From Methanoregula sp. (GTDB lineage Archaea > Halobacteriota > Methanomicrobia > Methanomicrobiales > Methanospirillaceae), in the NCBI GenBank assembly GCA_022710385.1, contig JAKLGZ010000001.1:1-64000 (forward strand): DNA of 64,000 bases. The letters run 5' to 3'. This document shows, one piece after another, positions 46,291 through 56,031 of the stretch. Each line of letters starts with the position of its first letter. Position 1 is the stretch's first letter. Below the pieces are notes generated by a model. The model worked only from the letters and a program-made list of their open reading frames with translations. It did not search any database and was not told the origin of the DNA. The position numbers and the translations under genes are program-made.

Positions 46291-46728
46291 ATGGAATTGG
46301 GTGATGAGGAAGACCAGCGTCTGGAGGAGATCTGGATCACTATCCTCAGGCGACTCACCCGGACCATCTCCCGGACCCCGTCCGGGATCCCGGAATATCA
46401 CCCTGGTCCTCCCAAGACGCCCCTGGAATCCCACCGTCCGCTCCCTCACCTCGCCGGTGTCTATGCTTCGTCAGACCTGGCTGCCGCTATCGCAGGCGAT
46501 CTGATCGGGCGTGACCTCCCCGTCAAAGTCGAGCGACATGAGACCCCTCCTCCGTATTCCCAGGTTATCGGGGATCACACCGGCACCCTGGTGCGCGGAC
46601 ATACCGGCCCGGTCTGGGTGGTGTGGACAGATTACCACAACAACAGGTGTGAGACTATGCAAGGACCGGCCGGAAAAGACATAATCCCACCAGGTATGAG
46701 GGGCGATCAGACAAGGAAGATACCATGA
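46291..46728 (+). CDS. Uncharacterised protein, paralogue of the one at 59666-60124
   Basis: This 145-aa protein starts after GAAGAGG. Residues about 52-113 (L-A-G-V-Y-A-S-S-D-L-A ... V-I-G-D-H-T-G ... G-P-V-W-V-V) align with V-A-G-I-Y-S-T-A-E-V-A ... V-I-G-T-P-E-G ... G-P-V-W-V-I in the protein at 59666-60124. The first 50 residues differ completely: they are basic and proline-rich here. The tail after about 113 looks like low-complexity sequence. The gene overlaps moeA by 4 nt, so it may be translationally coupled to it. I do not know the family. Confidence 0.7.
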   Translation: MELGDEEDQRLEEIWITILRRLTRTISRTPSGIPEYHPGPPKTPLESHRPLPHLAGVYASSDLAAAIAGDLIGRDLPVKVERHETPPPYSQVIGDHTGTLVRGHTGPVWVVWTDYHNNRCETMQGPAGKDIIPPGMRGDQTRKIP

Positions 46729-47951
46729 AAGGCATGACCCACGGATTTGCCGATGCTTTGCGATTGACACTGGAACATATTACCCCGCTTTCCACGGAGA
46801 CAATCTCCCTTCTTGACAGTGTCGGCAGCATTGCCGCAGAAGACCTCTATGCCCTTATTGATTCCCCTTCCATGGATTCCTCCCGGAAAGATGGCTATGC
46901 GGTCCGGTCCGGTGAGGTGGCTGGAGCGACCCCGGATCATCCTGTCCGGCTTCGCCTGGTTGGATCCATCGCGGCAGGAGGCGCGAACAATATCGGTGTC
47001 ATACCAGGTACGACAGTGCGGGTCCTGACCGGAGCCTGCATCCCGGAAGGGGCAGATGCAGTGGTCTCCGAAGAATTCGCCGTAAAGGAATCCCACGAGG
47101 TGCTGATAGAAAACCCGGCTGCACCAAAAAACATCCTGCCCCGTGGGAGTGATGTCTCGTTCGGGCAGTGCCTTCTCTCAAAGGGTTCATCAATAACACC
47201 GGTCATGGCCGGGCTCCTTGCGTTAGCCGGGCATAGCCGGATCCCGGTATACCGAAGCCCTGCAATCGGGATTGTGGGAACCGGGGATGAGATCATCGAG
47301 CCGGGAGAACCCCTCCCTAAGGGCAAGATCTATGCAAGCAACATCATCACGCTGGCAGGATGGTGCCGGAGATATGGGGGCTCCGCCACCCTCGCCCTGG
47401 TCCCGGATGATCCTGATGCCATCTTTCGAACCCTGCACCGCCTGTCCCTGGAGACCGATGCGCTGATCACCAGCGGAGGGGCATGGACGGGAGACCATGA
47501 CATGGTGGCCTCAGTCCTTGGGAGCCTCGGATGGGAGCAGGTCTTCCACCGGATCCGGATCGGCCCGGGGAAAGGGGTCGGCTTTGGCATGCTTGGGGGA
47601 AAACCCGTGTTTGTCCTTCCCGGTGGGCCACCCTCCAATCTCATGGCGTTCCTGCAGATTGCACTCCCTGGTCTCCAGGCGCTTTCAGGAGATGCCCATC
47701 CAGGATTGCCCCGGATCCGCGCAAGGCTGGGGTCCGATCTGGTGGGCGGGGATCGTGACTGGACCGACTTTTTCTTCGGTACACTCTCACTGGAAGGTGA
47801 AATGGTGGTGTTTTACCCGATGATGAAACGGAGCCGGCTATCTGCAGTGGCGGGAGCTACCGCCATTGGAGCAATCCCTGAAGGTGAGGACTCTCTCCAT
47901 GAAGGGGAGGTCATCGGGGTCCAGCTCATCGGGCACGGAATGGAGCCATGA
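46725..47951 (+). CDS. moeA: Molybdopterin molybdotransferase MoeA
   Basis: This 408-aa protein inserts molybdate (or tungstate) into adenylylated molybdopterin. Family segments: S-S-R-K-D-G-Y-A-V near 53-61 (usual M-D-G-Y-A-V with R-K in place), P-E-G-A-D-A-V-V near 110, P-R-G-S-D-V near 139, G-T-G-D-E-I near 185, K-I-Y-A-S-N near 199, and S-G-G-A near 248. It is needed for the tungsto/molybdo enzymes of methanogenesis such as formylmethanofuran dehydrogenase. No other moa/mob gene is nearby. Confidence 0.95.
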   Translation: MKGMTHGFADALRLTLEHITPLSTETISLLDSVGSIAAEDLYALIDSPSMDSSRKDGYAVRSGEVAGATPDHPVRLRLVGSIAAGGANNIGVIPGTTVRVLTGACIPEGADAVVSEEFAVKESHEVLIENPAAPKNILPRGSDVSFGQCLLSKGSSITPVMAGLLALAGHSRIPVYRSPAIGIVGTGDEIIEPGEPLPKGKIYASNIITLAGWCRRYGGSATLALVPDDPDAIFRTLHRLSLETDALITSGGAWTGDHDMVASVLGSLGWEQVFHRIRIGPGKGVGFGMLGGKPVFVLPGGPPSNLMAFLQIALPGLQALSGDAHPGLPRIRARLGSDLVGGDRDWTDFFFGTLSLEGEMVVFYPMMKRSRLSAVAGATAIGAIPEGEDSLHEGEVIGVQLIGHGMEP

Positions 47952-48173
47952 GAGGGGATCCATTCTGATACCGACAGGAAAGTCGCCCTCGACAATCGGC
48001 ATTCGCATTTCTTTGGAGCGAAAAGGCCGATAAAAGAGATACCGTTGCAGGAGGTATTCTTCGGAAGGGACCACTCTGTACTCGAGCAGGGGCTGTATCC
48101 CCCTGATCCCCCGTGAATGGAGGACGAAGATCCATCTGGAGAGACGATCATCGACACACATTGGCAGACGCAT
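47838..48173 (-). CDS. Possible small protein downstream of the AAA ATPase gene
   Basis: This 111-aa frame starts 31 nt after the stop of the giant AAA gene on the same strand, directly behind an AGG. The non-overlapping part (before 47952) reads as ordinary protein (L-L-E-Y-R-V-V-P-S-E-E-Y-L-L-Q-R-Y-L-F-Y-R-P-F), with codon choice like the neighbours. The final third overlaps the 3' end of moeA antisense by 114 nt, which is unusual. If real, it would be the third gene of the VWA-AAA unit. Confidence 0.3.
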   Translation of the reverse strand: MRLPMCVDDRLSRWIFVLHSRGIRGIQPLLEYRVVPSEEYLLQRYLFYRPFRSKEMRMPIVEGDFPVGIRMDPLSWLHSVPDELDPDDLPFMERVLTFRDCSNGGSSRHCR

Positions 48174-48204
48174 TCCTGGTTGGAATAGGAGGAATCAGCA
48201 GGTA

Positions 48205-51200
48205 TCAGATCTTCTCCCCGGCCGGTGACCACGGGATGAACCTGACCTCCATCCCGGAAGAACCAACCCCGGACTCCCTGAGGATCCCGTTCATTGCAGA
48301 GAGAAAGTCGTTTTCGAGGCTGACCACGAGCGTGTCCTGTTCCTTGTAATACCGGATGTCAGAGATCGGGAGACCCTGCCATCGAACTTCCCTGCCATCC
48401 CCGGCATGCAGGACGGTCGTCCCGGCAGGATAGCCCGCCTGGTTGATCACAAGACCGGTGCCATCGCCCTTTCGGCCCACAGCAAATGAGAAGAGGCGTT
48501 CCATCGGACGGTACTCCAGGGAGATGTTGCTTATCTCAAGGTGAACAAGGGGATCGTGAGCCGGTCCGGTCCGTGCATACTGCCAGGGATGCCCTGACTC
48601 CTGGAATGACGCAACGAGGTGGCTAAGGATCCAATCATACCGGTCATCCTCGATGACCTTCAGCCGGCCGAACCGGCCTGGGAGCGAGGCGAGCTCCAGG
48701 GTTGCCACAGGGTTAGGTTGGCCAAGCCAGAATCCACGGACAATCGGGGGTGTACCTTTCAGCCCTCCACTGCTGCCCCCTTCCTGGAGGAACCGGACGA
48801 TGAAGACCGACCGCAGGTGATCCCTCCCATTGGAGTCGCAGACCAGGATATCTCCCCTGGAGAGCTGGGTTCCCCTCCGGATCGGCTCGGCACACTCCCG
48901 GAACTCTGCAAGTATCATGCTCATTTTTGATTCGGCTATCATATCCCTCGGCTTTACGGTACTCAGGAACACGGAAGCCGCATACCGCCGCAAGGCCTGG
49001 AGGTGCTCCTGGGTCTCTGGGAGAAGTACCTGCCTCCGCCTCTCTTCGCAGACATCGAGGAGAGAGAACGGGATCACCAGTTGTTCAGAGAGCGGATGCT
49101 GATCCCCTTCGGACGGAGACAGATCCCAGATGACCGGACCAAACCCGTCCACCTCCACGACAAACCCGATCTGTATCCCTTTGCCGGGTATGAGGGTGTA
49201 GAGGATATCCCCGAACCCTAACCGGACAGTCGAACGAGGCCGGGCATAGACAAAGAGATCCTCAAGGCGGGGATATGCTGTCCGAATAAGGGGGGCAAGG
49301 ATGGCAGACTGGTAGGATCCAGTAGCCATCGATCTGAATCCTGCTCCGCGTATCCCCACAGCAGCTGCACACGTATCTTCAAGAATAAGGAAGAGGGTCC
49401 CTTCATGATAGGCCAGGCCCCGGAAGGGATCGCCTGCACAGGGTACCTGGGCTCCTCCTTCCCTCCCACTCCAGGCACATATCCCGCCCTTCCAGCGGAC
49501 CATACCTTCTCCGGGAATATGAATCGCCCATCCATCCGGAGTGGCAACCAGCCGGAAGCCTGCCGGATGTTCACGGCTGACCTCCCCCTCACGATACGAA
49601 GGGCTGGTCCAGGGGGGTGAAGGGAGGCGGTAAAGGGTCCTGACAAATTCCTGGCAGCTCCCGCATGCCTGCACCATCTCTCTGACGATCATCGCAAGTG
49701 ATGGCGATGCAGGGATTTTTGTCTCTGGTTGGGCCATCTCGTAGATGGCAAGGGTATGCATCTGATCGGAGGCGACAAGCACATACTCACCTCCACTCCT
49801 GTGCAGGGAGGGTGCCGGTGATGAGGGGAGGTTTGTGATCAGGGCTGGGTATCCTGTCCGGTGGTTCACTGCTTCAGCAGAGAACGCGTGTCTGCCCTGC
49901 GTGACCCTGACCTCCATTTCAAGGACCCTGTATTCATCCCCATGGTCCATCAGGAGCAGTCCGCCAGGGGAGAACCCGGCCTTGATCTCATCGCAGGCAT
50001 TGGCGTCCCTGCCGCATGCAAGGAGGATCTCGGCAATCCGGAGGTGACATACCCAGTCTCTTCCGGCAGGGATGTGGGGAATCATCTCCCTTAAAACCCT
50101 GATTGCTGCGAGCGGTTTTCCTATTGCCTGGTAGGTCTCTGCAAGGGCGATACCCTTCTCCTCGTCGCCTTTCTTCTGGTCCCACGAGGTGCGAAATCGT
50201 TCGAGTGCAGCCGAGGCCGCAAGAACGTTCCGGTCGTAACCCGCAGCCGAGAGAGCTGCCTGTACCGCATGCAGCTCCCGGCCATCCCTCGGCCCGTAGC
50301 AGCTGCAGAGGAGATCCACCAGGTTGACAGCCCTGGACGCATACTGAAGCCCCCGTTCGATCGCCGCCTCCTCGTTCCTCATCGTCACCGGTTCGAAGAG
50401 CATTCCGCTGCTGTACAGGGGATGGAGGGTATAATATCCCTGGACCACATCGGATACAAAGTCGGGATCGGCTCCCGGATACTTCCTCTTCAGCACTTCG
50501 ACCGCCTGCCCGGGAGGGAGGTGAACGATAGTATGGATGGAGAACCGGTCCATGAACTCGAACGAGAAGTCATTCACCTCGTAAGGAGGCCGGTTGGGGT
50601 TGATATTCACACAGATTGAGGCCCTGACCGGGACCTCTCTTCCTCCCGGCAACCTGACGGACCGGTCCTGGAGCAGGTCATTAAACGAGACGAGAACCCC
50701 GGGCTGTGCCTTGTTCGCCTCGTCAAGCACGATGATCCACCCGTGATCCGGGTCAGTGAGGGCACGCAGACCGAGCGTCGCGGTATCCCCTGTTTTCCCT
50801 GCCTCGTCCTCGCCAAAACTCCGGTACGTGAGGAGGTCTGAGACCCGGGTCTCGCCGCTCATCCCAATCACGAGGAGATTGTAATTGAGGAGGTGGGCGA
50901 GGTAACTCTCGATCTTGTTCTTCCCGACCCCGGCCTCCCCGATAAGCAGGATATTTTCACCGAGTGCGATGTCTTTTAGGATCCATTCCAGGTCGGCAAG
51001 GTTCTGCGGGACCTCCTCAATCTCGGTATCGGGCACGTATGGCCCCCCCTGACCGAGGGGATATGCCACCGATCCGATCCGGAGCAGCGGGGCATTGCCC
51101 CCCTCTTCCCGGACCACCCGTGAATGCTCCCTGCGCCGGTCCCCGGCATCAACAATATCATGGAGGTCGAGGAGATCGAGGACCAGTTTCCGTGCGATAG

Positions 51201-52173
51201 GGGGATGAATCCGGTCATCGAGCCAGTACGCCTTCCGCCAGAACAGGGAACGAAGCAGGCAACAGTCCTCCGGGAACCGGGCAAGGTGCCGGACAACCCG
51301 GATCAATCCACGCGTTGTCACAGGGAAAGGGACCACCCCGTGCTCCTCGGTATAATCCCTCCTGATATCATTGGCAACTGCGATCAGCCGATCAAGGATC
51401 GAATCATCAACCCCCGGTCCATAGTCCTTCAACACTTCGAACTCTTCATCCGGCGGGAGGAACCGGAGGTGCACCTTGTTTGTGAACCGGTTCACAAACT
51501 CCCCGCTCATGACCTTTCCCTCGTAAATCCCCCTGCCTTCGCTCTTCTGGGGGTTGACCGTCGCGATAAAACGGCTGTCGGGATGTCCGCGGATCACCCG
51601 CTGATGGAGACTTTTTGCCTTGTTCTCGAGCGGTTCGTTGAACTCGGCCTGGACGTCCTCCCCGGTCCGGTTGATCTCCGAGAGGACGTTCCAGTCCCCG
51701 GCGACCATGCCATCCATGACATCGCTCATCGTCCAGCCCGTCTTTTCTTCGCCTGTCTCGCCGTAATGTCTCCGTTCGGTAATATCTGACCTCCGGAGGT
51801 TTTCATGGAAGGTTAAAATCCTGGTCTGGAACGAGGCAGCCCTCTCTGCAGCATGGGCGGCGGCATGGGGGTCATGGAGCCCTGCCGCCATCACCAGGAG
51901 GGCCTGCCGGTATACCTCGCCCAGATACCGGACCAGCATGGTCTTTCCTGACCCTGACTCCCCTGTCACGAGCAGGTTGTTCCGGGACGGCATCCGGAGG
52001 GCATCCCACATCTGTTGCAGCGAGGAGATAGTTGAGGGGACGAGGACGATGAAGGGTTCTGCCGGGGCAGGGATCCGGATCTCCCCGATGGCAAGTTCGG
52101 TCGCAACCGGCACCCGGCTGCCGGATCGCCATGCGGTCACCTTCAGGGGTCCGAGGCTGCTCAGTCCTGGCAT
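48205..52173 (-). CDS. Giant double AAA+ ATPase (MoxR/midasin-like) with large unknown C-terminal half
   Basis: This protein has 1322 residues. Start 52173 was chosen because GCGGAGGAATC lies directly before the ATG and overlaps the end of the VWA gene by 13 nt. AAA1 (about 50-350) has Walker A G-E-S-G-S-G-K-T (71-78), but its Walker B reads W-N-V-L-S-E-I-N near 160-167, with Ser where Asp is expected; sensor 1 is A-T-V-N-P-Q. AAA2 (about 400-620) has Walker A G-E-A-G-V-G-K-N near 410, Walker B I-V-L-D-E-A-N-K near 480 and N-I-N-P-N. After that come a helical TPR-like part (about 670-760) and about 550 residues of mixed beta sequence not recognised. It probably remodels protein complexes with its VWA partner. 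Confidence 0.85.
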   Translation of the reverse strand: MPGLSSLGPLKVTAWRSGSRVPVATELAIGEIRIPAPAEPFIVLVPSTISSLQQMWDALRMPSRNNLLVTGESGSGKTMLVRYLGEVYRQALLVMAAGLHDPHAAAHAAERAASFQTRILTFHENLRRSDITERRHYGETGEEKTGWTMSDVMDGMVAGDWNVLSEINRTGEDVQAEFNEPLENKAKSLHQRVIRGHPDSRFIATVNPQKSEGRGIYEGKVMSGEFVNRFTNKVHLRFLPPDEEFEVLKDYGPGVDDSILDRLIAVANDIRRDYTEEHGVVPFPVTTRGLIRVVRHLARFPEDCCLLRSLFWRKAYWLDDRIHPPIARKLVLDLLDLHDIVDAGDRRREHSRVVREEGGNAPLLRIGSVAYPLGQGGPYVPDTEIEEVPQNLADLEWILKDIALGENILLIGEAGVGKNKIESYLAHLLNYNLLVIGMSGETRVSDLLTYRSFGEDEAGKTGDTATLGLRALTDPDHGWIIVLDEANKAQPGVLVSFNDLLQDRSVRLPGGREVPVRASICVNINPNRPPYEVNDFSFEFMDRFSIHTIVHLPPGQAVEVLKRKYPGADPDFVSDVVQGYYTLHPLYSSGMLFEPVTMRNEEAAIERGLQYASRAVNLVDLLCSCYGPRDGRELHAVQAALSAAGYDRNVLAASAALERFRTSWDQKKGDEEKGIALAETYQAIGKPLAAIRVLREMIPHIPAGRDWVCHLRIAEILLACGRDANACDEIKAGFSPGGLLLMDHGDEYRVLEMEVRVTQGRHAFSAEAVNHRTGYPALITNLPSSPAPSLHRSGGEYVLVASDQMHTLAIYEMAQPETKIPASPSLAMIVREMVQACGSCQEFVRTLYRLPSPPWTSPSYREGEVSREHPAGFRLVATPDGWAIHIPGEGMVRWKGGICAWSGREGGAQVPCAGDPFRGLAYHEGTLFLILEDTCAAAVGIRGAGFRSMATGSYQSAILAPLIRTAYPRLEDLFVYARPRSTVRLGFGDILYTLIPGKGIQIGFVVEVDGFGPVIWDLSPSEGDQHPLSEQLVIPFSLLDVCEERRRQVLLPETQEHLQALRRYAASVFLSTVKPRDMIAESKMSMILAEFRECAEPIRRGTQLSRGDILVCDSNGRDHLRSVFIVRFLQEGGSSGGLKGTPPIVRGFWLGQPNPVATLELASLPGRFGRLKVIEDDRYDWILSHLVASFQESGHPWQYARTGPAHDPLVHLEISNISLEYRPMERLFSFAVGRKGDGTGLVINQAGYPAGTTVLHAGDGREVRWQGLPISDIRYYKEQDTLVVSLENDFLSAMNGILRESGVGSSGMEVRFIPWSPAGEKI

Positions 52174-55100
52174 GATTCCTCCGCAGAAATCGACCTGCCC
52201 TCCCTCCAGCCGGCCATGGCCGGGCGGCCAAGTTCCCTCCGCAGTTCCTCGCCAAGCGACTGCGGGAGGTCGGCAATATCCCTGACCCAAGTCCCGTAGG
52301 GGCGATAGGTTGCCTCAACCTGCTCCATGTCAGGGCCGATCCCCCACCCGAATATCCGGGTATCCCTGGTTGTCCTGAGTATCGCTCTCATCTGCTCCCT
52401 CCCCCCAACCCCTGATTGCCCGTCAGATATGACGAAGACCATCCGGTTTGTCCCGGTTCCCATCCGGAGACGGTTCATCCGCTCAAGCGCACTGCTGACC
52501 GCCCCCACGTCATTGGTCCCCCCCGTGGCATGGATCACCTGCCGGATCAGATAGCACCCCTGGTGGACGTTCCAGTCGTCCAGGTACCGTTTGAGCGGGA
52601 TATATTCGCTGTCGGTAAACGCCGCGATCTCGAACCGGATATCCGGGATCCTGGTGACCGCCTCGCCAAAGAGGAGGGCCGCCTGGATCGTTGCCTGGAG
52701 TTTCTTTGCCACGGTCTCATCGTGCATACTGCTGCTCGCATCGATCAGGAGGGAGAGGCACCACCGGGTCCGGTCAGGCTCTCGTTCCCGGTCCCTGAAG
52801 ATCCGCATCGTTGTCCGTACTGCGGCAAGGTTCTCCTCGTCAATATCATCCCCGGTCATGAGCTCGTTCAGGTCCCGGCTCCCCCGGCTCTTCTGGAGGG
52901 CCTGCTGGATGTTTTTCCGTGCTACACCAATCAGACCGGCGACCGGCTGGTAGAAGCGCTGATAGATGGTATAATCGTCCTCTCCCACCGCGTGCGACTC
53001 GAACAGGGCGATCCGCCGAATCCGTTCCGCCTTCTCCTCGATGGTCTCCCAGTCGCTTTTCGTCCTCTGTTTCAGGGCGCTCAGGTACTGCTCTGCCTCG
53101 CGGGTGAGTGCCTGCTCACCTGGATCATACGGCTTTTGCTCCATCGGGGATTTCCCGGTCCCTGAGGGTCCTTCAGGCTCACTATGGCTCCCGTCATCAT
53201 ACGTGGCATCGAAATACGAAAAACTGTCCCATACATCAGGAGAATATGATGTGTCGGGAACAAAGGAAGGGATCATCCGTCCCCGGCTGGTTGTGGGGGG
53301 TTGTATCCCGGGACCACCCGGTGCTTCAGTCAACCGGATCTTCAGGCCCCCCTCATCAAAGGCGGAAGCCGATGTTGCACAACGCCTTTGGAATTCGACT
53401 CCCGCCTTCTGGAGATCCCGGAACGCCTCTTTTGTCATCCCCGTGCGTCTCTCTCTCAAGGCTGAATTGGAGGCAGATGCCTCTTTCAGGAATTCCATCC
53501 CTTCGACGGCGTCCCGGTACTCCCTTGCCGCTTTCCTGATGTCCCGTGAGGTCTTCAGCAACCCGTCGAGCTCTTCGCCCTTCCTACCCGAAGGCGATCC
53601 TTCGATGCTGTTGGCACCCTCCTGCATGCCGAGGAGCTGCTGCTCCAGAGTCTCAGCGAGAGAATCGATCTGCCTGGCAAGCCCTGAGAGATCAGATATC
53701 GTCTCTCCCTGGTCTGGGATTATGTTGTCAGCCCCAGCCTCGACACCCTGCTCACCTGCTCCGACAAGGTTATCAAGGAGATCCTCACTCCGGCCGCATG
53801 CCTCCACCAGGGCATCTGCCGTGGCAGGGATACCAGGTCCGTGTTCACCGGATCCCCGGGCGCCAGGTGCCTTACCAAGCGACGGACGACCCCTCCCGCT
53901 CATCCTCCCCGGCCTGGTCTCACTGAAAGGAGATCCCCCCGGGGTTAAAATCCCATCGCCGTCACCGATGATGCTCATTCCGTTTCCTGCAAGAGCCCTG
54001 CCGGTTGCTGTATGGGAAGGCTGGTGAGGGCTGGGTACAATGGTATCGGGACGGTCTACGCTCCCATGGGGAGCATAGGAAGGGGATTTTTGGCTGGAAT
54101 GCGGTACACCCCCGCCAGTCGTTCCTTTTGACGGGATCTGGCAGAGATGTGCGAGGAATGGCCATACCTGTTCGGTGATGATCTGCAGATATGTTTCATC
54201 GGGAGCAGCCACGGCATCCCACCGTGCAATGGCTGTGGCAGCTAGGGCATGCCGGACTGCATCGCCTTCAATATGGCTGGCCGGCTGACCGATCCGTCCT
54301 TCAAAGAGGACCCCTTCCAGGAACTGGTCAGGGAGGGGTAATCGCCTGATCCGGCCCCGGTCTGCACAGCGGTTCACCAGGGCATATTCTTCCTGGCAGA
54401 ACCGATCAATCCATCTGATTACACCAGGATGAAGTGCGGACCCCTTCCAGACCGCTCTCTGGAGTCCGATCACCCTGACAAGGCGGAGGAACCAGGGATC
54501 ATCCGGCAGGTCATGCCCGTGAGGCTGGATACCGAACCACTCTCTGTACCATGCTTCCATCAGGAGTGCCTTTGTGGCATCTCCGCTCCGGAAGGCAAGT
54601 TCGTCAGGGTTATAGAGAATGAGATGGCGTTCCGGCCAGAGGTCAAGGATCGGGCTGAAGGCCGGGACTGTGGAAAGGAGGGGAACCGCTCTCCACTGGT
54701 AATCTCCGCTCACCGCACGGAGCAACTGTTCCTGCTCCTGCATGGTCCGATCGAGGTTTTTCAGGAGGCCGTCACCTGGTTCAGCACGACCAGACACCCT
54801 TCCTGCCAGAGTCCGTGCACACTCAAGAAGAAGGCTGATCCCGGATTCCTGGTCATCCCCCGATGCACCCTGTATCATCCCGGCAAACAGGTGGCCGGCA
54901 TTACCCTCCACTCGCCCGAACGAGAGATCCTTTTCCAATTCTTCCCTGGCGAGGATTACCGCAAAGAGCTCCCGAATGTCGGGAACCATCCCTTCACGGA
55001 AGAACAATTCCTCCCCTGCTTCGAACAGTTCGAAAGCATCCCTCCCGAATGTACGGGTAAACGCGGTGATTCCCCCATTCTGGATCACTCCGGTATCTGC

Positions 55101-55751
55101 CGCTGTCTGGAGGATAAATTCTGAAAAGACGGGTTCAGGGATCATCCCTGCCCGAACGAGGGAGATGAAGAGGGCAGTATACAAATGACCGGAGAAGCGA
55201 TCAGGATCGTCTGCGTGAGGTATCAGGATCCGGCCGTCGTCGGCAATAAGAGGGGGACTTCCCGGTGACGGTATCTGTCCGGCAGTTTCGAGGAGCAGGG
55301 CAGCCGGGATGCGCTGCATGCGGGTTATTCCTGGACTGAGGAGATCCTCGAGGGACAGGGGGGTGATGGTTGATCGGAGCTGGAGGACCACAGGTTCGGG
55401 ATCCCGGGGTGAGACGGTCATCCCCCAGACCCTGCATGAAACGTCAACCTGGGCTTTCTGGATTTCCGTGAACTGTGCGAGTATCAACGGCACGAGATCC
55501 CGCGGATCGCCAATAGTCCCGTCAGTGAGGGATGACTGCCGCTCCCTTTCCCTGATGGCGCTGGTCAACTGGTCCCGGGTGATACCGGTTGACCGGATTG
55601 TGGCGGTGCAATCCCGTATTCCTTCAAGAGCTGTGCGATATTCATCCCGATTCGCCGGGGTGACAAAAGCATCGGTGATCGGATCATGCTCTGCACAGCT
55701 GCCAAGAAGCATCCGGAGGAGCCGGAACAGGTGATGGACATGAACTTCCAT
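52161..55751 (-). CDS. Giant VWA-domain protein (partner of the AAA ATPase)
   Basis: This 1196-aa protein has a C-terminal VWA domain (about 990-1170) with a MIDAS motif D-A-S-S-S and T-G-G-T-N-D-V-G and a further acidic site in I-S-D-G-Q-S-G. The N-terminal 600 residues are mostly helical and unassigned; residues about 560-800 include a low-complexity Pro/Ser/Gly linker and an E-T-L-E-Q-Q-L-L coiled coil. The VWA-after-helical layout recalls CobT, NorD and CbbO partners of MoxR-class ATPases. The gene overlaps the AAA gene by 13 nt, so the two are a unit. The start ATG at 55751 has no good ribosome site. Confidence 0.8.
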   Translation of the reverse strand: MEVHVHHLFRLLRMLLGSCAEHDPITDAFVTPANRDEYRTALEGIRDCTATIRSTGITRDQLTSAIRERERQSSLTDGTIGDPRDLVPLILAQFTEIQKAQVDVSCRVWGMTVSPRDPEPVVLQLRSTITPLSLEDLLSPGITRMQRIPAALLLETAGQIPSPGSPPLIADDGRILIPHADDPDRFSGHLYTALFISLVRAGMIPEPVFSEFILQTAADTGVIQNGGITAFTRTFGRDAFELFEAGEELFFREGMVPDIRELFAVILAREELEKDLSFGRVEGNAGHLFAGMIQGASGDDQESGISLLLECARTLAGRVSGRAEPGDGLLKNLDRTMQEQEQLLRAVSGDYQWRAVPLLSTVPAFSPILDLWPERHLILYNPDELAFRSGDATKALLMEAWYREWFGIQPHGHDLPDDPWFLRLVRVIGLQRAVWKGSALHPGVIRWIDRFCQEEYALVNRCADRGRIRRLPLPDQFLEGVLFEGRIGQPASHIEGDAVRHALAATAIARWDAVAAPDETYLQIITEQVWPFLAHLCQIPSKGTTGGGVPHSSQKSPSYAPHGSVDRPDTIVPSPHQPSHTATGRALAGNGMSIIGDGDGILTPGGSPFSETRPGRMSGRGRPSLGKAPGARGSGEHGPGIPATADALVEACGRSEDLLDNLVGAGEQGVEAGADNIIPDQGETISDLSGLARQIDSLAETLEQQLLGMQEGANSIEGSPSGRKGEELDGLLKTSRDIRKAAREYRDAVEGMEFLKEASASNSALRERRTGMTKEAFRDLQKAGVEFQRRCATSASAFDEGGLKIRLTEAPGGPGIQPPTTSRGRMIPSFVPDTSYSPDVWDSFSYFDATYDDGSHSEPEGPSGTGKSPMEQKPYDPGEQALTREAEQYLSALKQRTKSDWETIEEKAERIRRIALFESHAVGEDDYTIYQRFYQPVAGLIGVARKNIQQALQKSRGSRDLNELMTGDDIDEENLAAVRTTMRIFRDREREPDRTRWCLSLLIDASSSMHDETVAKKLQATIQAALLFGEAVTRIPDIRFEIAAFTDSEYIPLKRYLDDWNVHQGCYLIRQVIHATGGTNDVGAVSSALERMNRLRMGTGTNRMVFVISDGQSGVGGREQMRAILRTTRDTRIFGWGIGPDMEQVEATYRPYGTWVRDIADLPQSLGEELRRELGRPAMAGWREGRSISAEESCQD

Positions 55752-56031
55752 GGGGATCTGGATTGGACCGGATTGGCCGGGGAACGGGGACGATCCGGTA
55801 CCAGTTCATATCTATTCGCCATCTTCTGACTAATAGCTTCAGATACAGATCTGGTTCAAACCAAAAAAAGCGAGAGTCCTGCCATCAGGTACATTCCCGG
55901 AAGGTCCTTTTTTCCTTAATCAGGATAATTCCTTCTGACTGACAGCCTCCGTGTATTCCCGTGCTCCTTTTTTTCATACAGCATTATCAGATCCCCCACC
56001 CCAGGTATGATTACCATCCCGGGATACTGCC
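55752..56031. other. Divergent region between the VWA/AAA unit and the ABC exporter
   Basis: This 280-nt region should contain both promoters. An A-run at 55862-55867 and T-runs near 55909 and 55969 were seen; no gene is supported. Confidence 0.35.
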
